From: Planctomycetota bacterium | GTDB lineage: Bacteria; Planctomycetota; SZUA-567 | NCBI GenBank assembly: GCA_020860865.1 | Contig: JAJBTL010000364.1 | Location: 1 to 9,786, forward strand | Length of the DNA stretch: 9,786 bases | Direction of reading: 5' to 3' | Part shown: positions 1-6,406 of the stretch, in pieces | How the letters are laid out: every line of letters starts with the position of its first letter | Numbering within the stretch: the stretch's first letter is position 1 | Notes under the pieces: generated by a model | Databases searched by the model: none | Told to the model about the DNA's origin: nothing | What the model saw: only the letters and a program-made list of their open reading frames with translations | Program-made: the position numbers and the translations under genes

Positions 1-184
1 AAAATGCCGGTTTATGCCCGCTGCCGCCTCCGGTGACAATGCCGACGCGGTCCTTCCCGGGAGCCAGCAGCGATTTCAGGACACGGGGATTTTCGGTTTT
101 TGCGATAAAACGCGCGTGGGCCTTGGCAAATCCTTCGACCATCTCGTCGACCATGTTGGACGGATTATTGAAAAATCGCTGCAT
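1..184 (-). CDS. dhaK: Dihydroxyacetone kinase subunit DhaK-like, N-terminal 61 residues only
   Basis: The gene starts at the ATG at 184 and runs off the left edge, so only about 61 residues are visible. The first residues (MQRFFNNPSNMVDEMVEGF) match the usual DhaK opening (M-K-x-h-I-N-x-P-x-x-h-V-D-E-x-L-x-G). Near the edge is a glycine-rich GIVTGGGSGHKPAF segment. It corresponds to the DhaK GGGSGHEP motif, whose His takes part in substrate phosphorylation; here the Glu after it is Lys. DhaK proteins bind short keto-sugars (dihydroxyacetone, in some relatives erythrulose) for phosphorylation by a DhaL partner or domain. An AGGAG site 8 nt before the ATG supports the start. The gene lies 44 nt downstream of the RpiB-like gene and is probably cotranscribed. 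Whether it is PTS- or ATP-dependent, and whether DhaL follows, lies outside the window. Confidence 0.85.
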   Translation of the reverse strand, partial: MQRFFNNPSNMVDEMVEGFAKAHARFIAKTENPRVLKSLLAPGKDRVGIVTGGGSGHKPAF

Positions 185-228
185 TTCTTTTCTCCTGAAA
201 TCGGGTGGAACACTTCCTGAGACGGCTT

Positions 229-693
229 CTACTTGAAATTACTCTGCTCGATATTCTTGATTGCTTCAATCTTCACACTGGACGGTCCGGGTTTGAACTC
301 GCGTTGGAGCCATTCAAGCGCAAGCTTTTTTCCCAGTTCGACGCCGATCACCCTTGCTCCCATGGTGATGACATTGGCGTCGTTACTCAAGGCAGCCCGT
401 TCGGCCGAGAAGGAATCGTGTACCTGCGCCGCCCGTATCCCCGGGAATTTATTGGCGGCCATCGCCATGCCGATACCGGTTCCGCAGATGAGAATACCAC
501 GACGGGCATAGCCGTCGGCCGCAATCAACGTTGCCATTTTGGCGGCAATTTCCGGGTAGGTGCGCGGATCGCCCAGCGCATGAATTCCAACATCCTCGAC
601 GTCATAGCCCTTGGCCTTGAGAAAAGCCTTCAGTTCCTCCTTGAAGGAAAGAGCGGCATCGTCGCAGCCGATATACAGTTCATTTCCGTACAT
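229..693 (-). CDS. rpiB: RpiB/LacAB-family sugar-phosphate isomerase with altered active site
   Basis: The protein has 154 residues, the normal length for ribose-5-phosphate isomerase B. The open frame extends upstream to 858, but the ATG at 693 is preceded by AGGAG with a 6-nt spacer and begins the conserved fold (MYGNELYIGCDD). Family marks are the GILICGTGIGMAMAANK loop with the catalytic Cys at residue 70, and the NDANVITMGARVIG segment (about 104-117). The family interconverts aldose and ketose phosphates in the cytoplasm. Compared with E. coli RpiB from memory, several substrate residues differ: His10 is Asp12, His99 is Ser103, and phosphate-binding Arg133 and Arg137 fall at Pro136 and Lys141. 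This makes plain ribose 5-phosphate isomerisation doubtful. Together with the DhaK-like neighbour 44 nt downstream, a tetrulose or other ketose phosphate is a reasonable alternative substrate, as in EryI/DerI-type enzymes. The family call is firm; the substrate is not. The stop codon is TAG. Confidence 0.9.
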   Translation of the reverse strand: MYGNELYIGCDDAALSFKEELKAFLKAKGYDVEDVGIHALGDPRTYPEIAAKMATLIAADGYARRGILICGTGIGMAMAANKFPGIRAAQVHDSFSAERAALSNDANVITMGARVIGVELGKKLALEWLQREFKPGPSSVKIEAIKNIEQSNFK

Positions 694-922
694 GTCATTC
701 TCCTGGCGACCGGCGACTCGTCGCGGTTGCCACACCTGGAAAAGCTGTTTTCTGGAGGAAACCGTCAACGCAAAAAGTGTAGCGGTGCGCGACGGCACAT
801 TCGGTCGGGTTCGGCAAAAAGGTGTAGTCACGGTACAATAAAGCATTGCCTCGCCCAACCGAAGTGGGCCGATTCAGTGCATCCGATAGTTTGACGGTTT
901 ATAATTTAGAAAAGTTGAATGC
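694..922 (-). other. 229-nt gap between the cyclase gene and rpiB, possible separate transcription unit
   Basis: This is the longest non-coding stretch in the window. Just after the cyclase stop it is AT-rich and holds TATAAA on the minus strand (903-898), which could be a -10 element, but no good -35 sits at the right distance. A short hairpin occurs at 853-869: on the minus strand GCCCA pairs with TGGGC around a loop that can close as C(UUCG)G. No run of T follows it, so it is not a standard terminator. The gap may hold a promoter for rpiB-dhaK or only an mRNA processing site; neither can be shown from sequence. Confidence 0.35.
700..704 (-). promoter_or_regulatory. Ribosome binding site fixing the rpiB start
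   Basis: AGGAG on the minus strand lies 6 nt before the ATG at 693. No comparable site precedes the farther upstream ATG at 858, and the extra 55 residues from there do not resemble RpiB. Confidence 0.75.
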
Positions 923-1612
923 TTAGAAATCCGCATTCATTTCAGCGGCGGGGATGGCGATGATACGGGCGGGAATCGAGTCGCAGCCCTTGATCGGATA
1001 CGGCAACAGAATGCAAATCCACTCGCCGTCATGGACCAGGCCAAGGTTGCAGCAGGATTCCACCATCGGCACTTCCTTGGCAAAAACGATCTGGTGAACC
1101 GGCTGGGTCATAAGGCCGGGAACTTCGATGTCCGGGCTGTCGCAGCCGATACAGCCGATTTCCTTTTCGTTGATGAGCCACTTGGCCGCATCAGGGCTCA
1201 GGTACGGGCGCAGCGTATCCCAGGCCGGCGTGTGGAACAGCTTGTCCGCGCCGGTCCAGATAAAGACAACCGACCCTTTCTTTATTTTCTTGTCGTAGGC
1301 CTTCACGTCCTCCAGGGTGATCTCTTCCTTGTCCTTCTTTTTCGTGGCGTCGATAACGCAGAGCGGGCCAATCATTTTGCGGAAATCCATCTCCGAGAGA
1401 TCTTTTCCCTCCTTCACGTGGTGGAACGGCATTTCCACGTGGGTGCCGCAGTGGGTGCACCATTCGACGCCGGAAAGGATGTACCAGTCGTCCGGATGAT
1501 GCTTGTATTGGGGCATGACGTCGGTAATATCGTTCACGTCGACGCGGCAGGGAAAATGTTCCTGATCGGCAATGATGGTCTGGGTGAGATCGACAATTTT
1601 ACTTTTGTCCAT
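923..1612 (-). CDS. Cyclase / kynurenine formamidase-like metal-dependent hydrolase
   Basis: A 229-residue protein of the cyclase family that includes bacterial kynurenine formamidase KynB, metal-dependent amide or ester hydrolases. It begins MDKSKIVDLTQTI, the usual opening of the fold. The metal motif HxGTHxDxPxH appears at residues 54-64 as HCGTHVEMPFH, with Glu60 in place of the normal Asp. GCIGCDSPDIEVPG (153-166) and the C-terminal LLPYPIKGCDSIPARIIAIP (202-221) are also typical. The start at 1612 is chosen over 1666 because GGAGA lies 6 nt upstream and homology begins there. The protein has ten cysteines (22, 52, 55, 85, 154, 157, 187, 188, 200, 210), unusually many for its size. Its role in a sugar operon is unclear. 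Several members of the family act on lactones, amides or other acyl compounds; none fits this pathway obviously. Confidence 0.88.
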   Translation of the reverse strand: MDKSKIVDLTQTIIADQEHFPCRVDVNDITDVMPQYKHHPDDWYILSGVEWCTHCGTHVEMPFHHVKEGKDLSEMDFRKMIGPLCVIDATKKKDKEEITLEDVKAYDKKIKKGSVVFIWTGADKLFHTPAWDTLRPYLSPDAAKWLINEKEIGCIGCDSPDIEVPGLMTQPVHQIVFAKEVPMVESCCNLGLVHDGEWICILLPYPIKGCDSIPARIIAIPAAEMNADF

Positions 1613-1618
1613 GAGTTT

Positions 1619-1623
1619 TCTCC
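1619..1623 (-). promoter_or_regulatory. Ribosome binding site fixing the cyclase start
   Basis: GGAGA on the minus strand, 6 nt before the ATG at 1612. It favours this start over the in-frame ATG 18 codons upstream, which overlaps the end of the preceding gene. Confidence 0.7.
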
Positions 1624-1657
1624 AATCTTTCCAAATCCTTGATAAAGTACGTAAAGG

Positions 1658-1676
1658 CGGGAACAAGATTTTCCCG
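1658..1676 (-). other. Intercistronic hairpin after the EIIB'-like gene
   Basis: CGGGAA and TTCCCG form a perfect 6-bp stem with a 7-nt loop, 2 nt after the stop codon at 1679-1681. The following minus-strand bases (CCTTTACG) are not a T-run, so a full rho-independent terminator is unlikely. It may protect the upstream mRNA 3' end or reduce expression of the cyclase gene. Confidence 0.45.
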
Positions 1677-1678
1677 GT

Positions 1679-2056
1679 CTATTTTTTCATCCAACCGCCC
1701 AACGCCGACAATAGCGTTTTACGGGTACTTGTGTTTGAAGTCGTTTCTTCGGTCGCCCTGGTTACCATTCCGTGCGGGTCGTTCAACGCCTCTTCCAATG
1801 ACGTCACCTTCACCGGCAGACCGGCCCAGGGGAGAGGCGGCTCCAGTGTCCCGACCACAAGCAGCCGGTCGCCCGAGGACGGCACTCCGGAAAACAAACC
1901 CGCACCCCCCGCCCCGTCCGGCTCGCGCACGTGTATAACCGCCTTGATGCCTTTCCGCGTCGCGGCCTGCCGTAACGCCACTTTCGCCAGCACCGAATTC
2001 ACCTCCGACGTTCGTCCGTCGATGAGAATCCACAACACTCCGTTCATGTTCTCCAT
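1679..2056 (-). CDS. Small stand-alone EIIB(Fru)'-like domain protein lacking the phosphorylation cysteine
   Basis: A 125-residue protein starting 9 nt after the EIIA-HPr-EI stop codon. GAAGG lies 6 nt before the ATG at 2056; a second ATG at 2047 is also possible. Its pattern is strand (VLWILID), turn, long helix (SVLAKVALRQAATRKG), strand (KAVIHV), then RLLVVG, VKVTSLEEALNDP and a polar tail from about residue 105. This is the order of the fructose-type EIIB fold. The catalytic CPTGxAHT loop is replaced by GRTSEVNS (about 14-21), so no phospho-accepting Cys is present. From memory it most resembles the N-terminal duplicated EIIB' domain of E. coli FruA, which also lacks the Cys and is reported to help FruA bind its phosphoryl donor. 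I infer a docking or regulatory role with the adjacent phosphotransfer protein. The weak similarity makes the family call tentative; that it is a real gene is better supported. Confidence 0.6.
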   Translation of the reverse strand: MENMNGVLWILIDGRTSEVNSVLAKVALRQAATRKGIKAVIHVREPDGAGGAGLFSGVPSSGDRLLVVGTLEPPLPWAGLPVKVTSLEEALNDPHGMVTRATEETTSNTSTRKTLLSALGGWMKK

Positions 2057-2065
2057 CCTTTACCT

Positions 2066-4570
2066 TCAGGTCGTCGGAAGCAGGGAATCCAAAAGTTCGC
2101 GGACCTGCTCCGGACTTTCCATGTCGAGCGCCTTGGCCGCGAGTTCCTTGAGGCCAGCGTAGCTTTGGCAACGAACACTGTCCTTCACGGCCGGAATGTC
2201 CCGGGGTGTCATTGACAACTCGGTCACACCAAGTCCGGCGAGAAGAATGGCACCGGCCGGCTCGCCGGCAATGCCGCCGCAGACGCCAACCATCCGCCCA
2301 AACGGGGCTGCGCCGCGCACGGTTCCGGCAATCATCCGGAGAACCGCCGGATGCAGCGCGTCCGTTTCCGGCGCCAGGTCCGGATTTTGCCTGTCCATCG
2401 CCAGCGTGTACTGGGTCAGATCGTTCGTGCCTATGGAAAAGAAATCGACATGCCTGGCGAGGAGGTCGGCCATAGCCGCCGCCGCCGGCACTTCTATCAT
2501 GATGCCGAGGGGAATGAATGGCGCGGAAAGTTCACTACGAAGCCGTTCACAAATCGCCTTGAGTTCAAGAACCTCACTTACCGACGTGATCATCGGGAAC
2601 ATGACGGAAATGCTTGGATATTCTTTTTGCACCCTGTACAGCGCCCGCATTTGCGGTTCAAGAAGGTCGGTGCGACGCAACAACAGCCGCGCACCCCGCA
2701 CCCCCAGGAACGGATTCGCTTCGACGGGAAGACTGAGGTGCGGCACCTGTTTGTCGCCGCCGATATCGAGGGCGCGAACTATGACCCGGCGACCTGCCAT
2801 CGCCCTGGCCATATCCCGGTAAATTTCAAATTGCTCGTCCTCCGACGGCGTATCGCTCCGCTCGAGAAACAGGAATTCCGTTCGCATGAGGCCGACGCCT
2901 TCCGCGCCCATTTCCATGGCGAGAGGAGCCTGATAAGCCAGATTGATATTTGCCGCGACTTCAACATGATGGCCGTCTTTGGTTATGGCGGGAAGTGCGC
3001 GACGTTCCGCCTGGGCCGCCCGTTCGGACCGCCGTCGCTCCATTTCAGCGCGCGCCGCCGCCAGCGCCTCTTCGGACGGATTTATCCACACCCGGCCACC
3101 GTCGCCGTCGATGATTGCGCTGGTGCCGTCCGGAATGTCCAGAAGCCCGCGACCCACCGCCACCACGGCTGCCAGGCCCAACGTTCTCGCCAGTATCGCG
3201 GTGTGCGACGTCGGACCGCCCTGGACGGTGGCGAGGCCAATGACTTTGGCCGTGTCGATGGTGGCCGTGTCAGACGGCGACAAATCTTCGGCGACGATAA
3301 TGGCATTGCCCTGCTCCGGCAGGGACGCTTTCTTGATTTCCAATTCCGGCGAAAGATTGGTAAGGACGCGCAGGCCGACGTCCCGCAGATCGGCGGCGCG
3401 GGCCGCCATGAGCGCGTTTCCAGACTCGGCCAATTCCTTCGCCTGCTTATTGACCGCGTGGTGCCACGACCATGCAACACCATGGCCGTCCACCAAATGG
3501 CGGCACGTTTCAGCGATAAGCTCCTTGTCCTCGAGCACGACTATTTGCGCCTTGAAGATTGCAGCGTCGGCCTCGCCCAGCCGCCGCGCCGTGTCGTCGA
3601 CAACCGCCTCAAGCTGATTCCGGGTTATCTTCAACGCTTCTTCGCGTCGGGCGCCGCCGGCCAGGAGCGGCTCCGGTTGATCCGGCACTTCGATAACCGT
3701 CGGATCGAGGCGATGAAGGGTGCCGATGGCCAACCCGGGTGAAGCCGGGACTCCGTCGACGACGTCGACGATTTCCGTTTTCGGCGGCGCCCACGCCCTC
3801 ACCGACACCGAGGTCCGCTTGCTGGCCGCCCTGGCCGCCTGCGTCTTTTCCCCCGCGCTCAGGGCCGAAATATCACGGCGAAAGCGCTCCAGTACCTGCC
3901 TCGCTTCCGGGCCTTCCGCCGAGACGACGAGCGTGTCGCCGACCTTGACGCCCAATTTCAGGAGAGCGACGAGATTGCGCGGATCCGCGACTTTGCCGCC
4001 GTTCCGCACCCGCATCGGGATGCCAAGCGCCTTCGCCCTTTCCACCCAGACGCTGGCGGGACGGGCATGGAGGCCGGCGGGATAATCAACATGCCACTCC
4101 ATCGTCTCCGACAGATCTTCCGCCGCTTCATGCGTTTTGCCTGTCTCCTCTTCCGTCAGTGCCAACCGGATAGTCTCCGTATCGGTCGCCGCGTTGAGGC
4201 GGGACAGCGCCGCCTCGTCCGTCACAATGCCGGCCAGACGGGTGAGGATGTCCGTGTGGGCGTCCGACGCCGCCGCAATCGCCACCACCAGTGTCGCCAC
4301 ATTGCCTTTTCCCCAGTCGATTCCCTTGGGAACCTGAAGAACGCAAAGCCCGTCCCGTTTGACCATTCCCTTGTCGGCCAGTTCGCCATGCGGTATCGCC
4401 AGGCCGGCGCCGAGAAACGTGTTGGCGGTTTTTTCCCGCCGAAACATGCTTTCGGCATAGTCCACCGGCACGCATCCCGCCTCGGCCAGAAGGCCCACGG
4501 CATACCGCACCATGTCCTCTTTGGCTCGAGGCTCGAGGCCGAGTCGAATGAGCAAATACGGTTGGTTCAT
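2066..4570 (-). CDS. PTS multiphosphoryl transfer protein, EIIA(Mtl/Fru)-HPr-Enzyme I fusion
   Basis: An 834-residue cytoplasmic protein carrying the soluble phosphate chain of a PTS. Residues 1-145 are a mannitol/fructose-type EIIA with LGAGLAIPHG (His61). Residues 157-240 are HPr with GLHARPAS (His168). From about 268 to the end is Enzyme I: swivel-domain GGPTSHTAIL (His456), PEP-binding LMRTEF (561-566), RALDIGGDK (599-607), GIMIEVPAA, IGTNDLTQY, and catalytic VGVCGG (Cys764). All phosphorylation and catalytic residues are intact. In HPr the regulatory Ser46 position, usually followed by I/L-M, appears as Asn199 (DPRNLVALLKLG), so HPr-kinase control is unlikely. The order matches FruB-type EIIA-HPr-EI proteins rather than DhaM. 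It would take phosphate from PEP and pass it to the EIICB permease in the same operon, which lacks an EIIA domain. GGGAG lies 6 nt before the ATG, 17 nt after the HAD gene. Confidence 0.96.
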   Translation of the reverse strand: MNQPYLLIRLGLEPRAKEDMVRYAVGLLAEAGCVPVDYAESMFRREKTANTFLGAGLAIPHGELADKGMVKRDGLCVLQVPKGIDWGKGNVATLVVAIAAASDAHTDILTRLAGIVTDEAALSRLNAATDTETIRLALTEEETGKTHEAAEDLSETMEWHVDYPAGLHARPASVWVERAKALGIPMRVRNGGKVADPRNLVALLKLGVKVGDTLVVSAEGPEARQVLERFRRDISALSAGEKTQAARAASKRTSVSVRAWAPPKTEIVDVVDGVPASPGLAIGTLHRLDPTVIEVPDQPEPLLAGGARREEALKITRNQLEAVVDDTARRLGEADAAIFKAQIVVLEDKELIAETCRHLVDGHGVAWSWHHAVNKQAKELAESGNALMAARAADLRDVGLRVLTNLSPELEIKKASLPEQGNAIIVAEDLSPSDTATIDTAKVIGLATVQGGPTSHTAILARTLGLAAVVAVGRGLLDIPDGTSAIIDGDGGRVWINPSEEALAAARAEMERRRSERAAQAERRALPAITKDGHHVEVAANINLAYQAPLAMEMGAEGVGLMRTEFLFLERSDTPSEDEQFEIYRDMARAMAGRRVIVRALDIGGDKQVPHLSLPVEANPFLGVRGARLLLRRTDLLEPQMRALYRVQKEYPSISVMFPMITSVSEVLELKAICERLRSELSAPFIPLGIMIEVPAAAAMADLLARHVDFFSIGTNDLTQYTLAMDRQNPDLAPETDALHPAVLRMIAGTVRGAAPFGRMVGVCGGIAGEPAGAILLAGLGVTELSMTPRDIPAVKDSVRCQSYAGLKELAAKALDMESPEQVRELLDSLLPTT

Positions 4571-4587
4571 GAAACTCTCCCGAAAGT

Positions 4588-5250
4588 TCAGGAATGAAAA
4601 ACGTCCGCTATTTCTTCAGGTTTACGAAAAATAACGTCGGCTCCGTTGGCGACCAGTTCGGCCTCGTCGCGAAATCCCCAAAGGACGCCGCCGGCACCCA
4701 TGCCGGCGTTCCGGCCGGTTTGCATGTCCGTCTTCGAATCGCCGATATAAATGATCCGATCCGGCTTCACCCCCATGGCGGCGGCCAGCGCCAAAGCGGC
4801 GGACGGGTCCGGCTTCTTTGGAAAGTCCGACCGTTCACCATAGACGCCCACGAACGAAATGTCGGGAAAAAGCTTCGTAATGAGATTGTTCGAATAATCG
4901 TCGCGCTTATTGGAATTGACCGCCATCGGTACCCCCTTGTCCCGAAGCGCGGCGAGAAGCTTCTCTATGCCCGGGTATGGGACGGTTCGGTTTTGATAAC
5001 GTTGCTCATACACCGCCAAAAACCGGGCCAATCTTGCGTCGACCGTTTCCTTGGAACGCGCTTCTTCGGGCAGGCTCCGCGTCATAAGATCGCGGAATCC
5101 TTTGCCGATAATTTTCTTGTACGCGTCATACCGGTGCGTTGGGAACCCGGCTTCTTCCAGCACGATATTGACGCTGTCCCCGAGATCCTCGAGGGTGTCC
5201 AATAACGTCCCGTCGAGATCGAAAATCACCGCTTCGAATAATCGCGCCAT
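4588..5250 (-). CDS. HAD-superfamily phosphatase, phosphoglycolate phosphatase-like
   Basis: A 220-residue HAD hydrolase with a helical cap. Motif I is FDLDGT (nucleophile Asp11, acid Asp13), motif II is VNSNK (Ser113), motif III is the Lys of KKPDPS (145-150), and motif IV is YIGDSKTD (Asp171, Asp175). The cap segment (about 20-90) and the GVLWGFRDEAEL ending resemble phosphoglycolate phosphatase Gph, but related enzymes remove phosphate from many sugar and polyol phosphates. Between the dehydrogenase and the PTS protein it may dephosphorylate an overflow sugar phosphate of this pathway; that is inference. The ATG at 5250 has GGAGG upstream, and the 39 extra residues from the earlier ATG at 5367 overlap the dehydrogenase gene and do not match the family. 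Confidence 0.9.
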   Translation of the reverse strand: MARLFEAVIFDLDGTLLDTLEDLGDSVNIVLEEAGFPTHRYDAYKKIIGKGFRDLMTRSLPEEARSKETVDARLARFLAVYEQRYQNRTVPYPGIEKLLAALRDKGVPMAVNSNKRDDYSNNLITKLFPDISFVGVYGERSDFPKKPDPSAALALAAAMGVKPDRIIYIGDSKTDMQTGRNAGMGAGGVLWGFRDEAELVANGADVIFRKPEEIADVFHS

Positions 5251-5259
5251 GAGCGGACG

Positions 5260-5264
5260 CCTCC
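5260..5264 (-). promoter_or_regulatory. Ribosome binding site fixing the HAD phosphatase start
   Basis: GGAGG on the minus strand, 9 nt before the ATG at 5250. It lies about 10 nt downstream of a strong hairpin (5274-5299). Confidence 0.65.
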
Positions 5265-5273
5265 GGAGAAAAT

Positions 5274-5299
5274 GGCGGAACGGGCGAGCCCGCCCCGCC
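5274..5299 (-). other. Strong GC-rich intercistronic hairpin between dehydrogenase and HAD genes
   Basis: The 26 bases pair end to end: GGCGG with CCGCC, then two G.U pairs, then CGGGC with GCCCG. This gives about 11-12 bp with a minimal TC or CTCG loop. The minus-strand sequence after it is ATTTTCTCC, a short T-run, so partial termination is possible. With an RBS close by, it more likely separates or stabilises two parts of one transcript. Confidence 0.55.
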
Positions 5300-5314
5300 T
5301 TGACTGCACATTGT

Positions 5315-6385
5315 TCAGGACAACTCGAGCGCGATCCGGTAGCTGCCGGGAACGCTGGCCGCTTCAAACGCCTTTTCTATTTCATCGAGCGGATACCTGC
5401 CGCGGATAAGGGGAGCGACAGCAATGTGCCCGTTGTTGAGAAGAGTGGCGGCGTCGAAGAAATCGCGTTGGTTCGCTTCGAACGCGCCGATAAGTTCGAA
5501 CTTCCGGTAATGAATCAGATTCGAGTCGATGTTCAATTCCGGCTTCGGGTAGGACGCGGCAAAAAACAACACCCGACCGTCCAGCGCCTTCACCATCTCG
5601 AGCGCCTGTTCGTTGGCCTTGGTCGCTCCGACCGCCACGATAACCGCGTCAGCCCCGAGGCCGCCGGTCAGTTCCCGCACTTTTTCAGCGACGTTTTCCA
5701 TGGACGGATTGATCGTGACGAACCCCATGTCCCGGGCGCACTGGAGCTTATTCTCGAGCATTTCCGACACCAACACCCGGGCTCCGTACGCCCTCGCCAC
5801 CTGGGCGTTCAACAGGCCCATGGTCCCGGCGCCGATCACCACCACCGTTTCCATGGGCGCCACCCGAAGCTTCCTGATCCCGTTGACGACCGTCGCCACC
5901 GGCTCCAGGAAACCCGCCTCCGCCGCATCCATGTCCCGATTCATTCTAATCAGGTACTTGGACGGCCGCACCATGTATGTGGCAAAACCGTAGGTGCCGT
6001 AGTAACCGAGTTCGGACTGGTGGAAGTACGACACCAGGTTGAACTTTTCCACGCACTCGATTTGCTGGCCAAGACGACACGGCTTGCAGCGGCCGCAATA
6101 GGCGTAAGTCAATGCCACCCGGTCGCCGATGCGCAGTTCGTCGCCGGCCTTCGCCCCCTTCGCCACGACAATGCCGCTCCCCTCATGGCCGCCGGCCATC
6201 GGATATCCTTGATGTTCGCGCTTGCCCTGCCACTGGGTGTAATCCGTGGTGCAGATGTTCGACGCTTCCTGTTTGACCAGCACGTCCTCGTCACCCATTT
6301 TCGGCATGGGCAGGGTGACGATGTCCAGGGTGTGGGCCTTTGTCAGCACGCCCACGCGGATGGTGTCGGGTATGGTCTGTTCCAT
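5315..6385 (-). CDS. Zinc-dependent medium-chain polyol (phosphate) dehydrogenase
   Basis: A 356-residue medium-chain dehydrogenase of the sorbitol dehydrogenase/GatD/threonine dehydrogenase group. Catalytic zinc ligands are visible as Cys45 (ICTTDY), His67-Glu68 (GGHEGSG) and Glu161 (FLEPVA). The structural zinc lobe is complete: Cys97, Cys100, Cys103 and Cys111 in CGRCKPC and IEC. The nucleotide fold has GAGTMG (185-190) and an acidic residue after the second strand (SEM, Glu208), favouring NAD(H). It would oxidise a polyol or polyol phosphate to a ketose. In a PTS operon with an aldolase the likely substrate is a phosphorylated hexitol, as for GatD with galactitol 1-phosphate; this is inference, since the substrate cannot be read from the sequence. 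It is not the long-chain MtlD type normally paired with mannitol permeases. AGGAG lies 9 nt before the ATG, and the gene is 21 nt after EIICB. Confidence 0.93.
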   Translation of the reverse strand: MEQTIPDTIRVGVLTKAHTLDIVTLPMPKMGDEDVLVKQEASNICTTDYTQWQGKREHQGYPMAGGHEGSGIVVAKGAKAGDELRIGDRVALTYAYCGRCKPCRLGQQIECVEKFNLVSYFHQSELGYYGTYGFATYMVRPSKYLIRMNRDMDAAEAGFLEPVATVVNGIRKLRVAPMETVVVIGAGTMGLLNAQVARAYGARVLVSEMLENKLQCARDMGFVTINPSMENVAEKVRELTGGLGADAVIVAVGATKANEQALEMVKALDGRVLFFAASYPKPELNIDSNLIHYRKFELIGAFEANQRDFFDAATLLNNGHIAVAPLIRGRYPLDEIEKAFEAASVPGSYRIALELS

Positions 6386-6406
6386 TCTCTATCGCTCCTC
6401 GCCATT

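Noticed and set aside
900..905. Perfect TATAAT on the plus strand
   Set aside because: No -35 element lies at suitable spacing (the nearby TTGACG is only 3 nt away), and transcription from it would run antisense into the cyclase gene.
2351..3742. Long plus-strand open frame of 463 codons
   Set aside because: It lies entirely opposite the Enzyme I gene, has no recognisable motif, and is Arg/His-rich as expected from an antisense frame of GC-rich coding DNA.
2066..4570. DhaM identity for the EIIA-HPr-EI protein, given the DhaK neighbour
   Set aside because: The N-terminal domain has the mannitol/fructose EIIA motif GLAIPHG, not the mannose-type EIIA fold used by DhaM.
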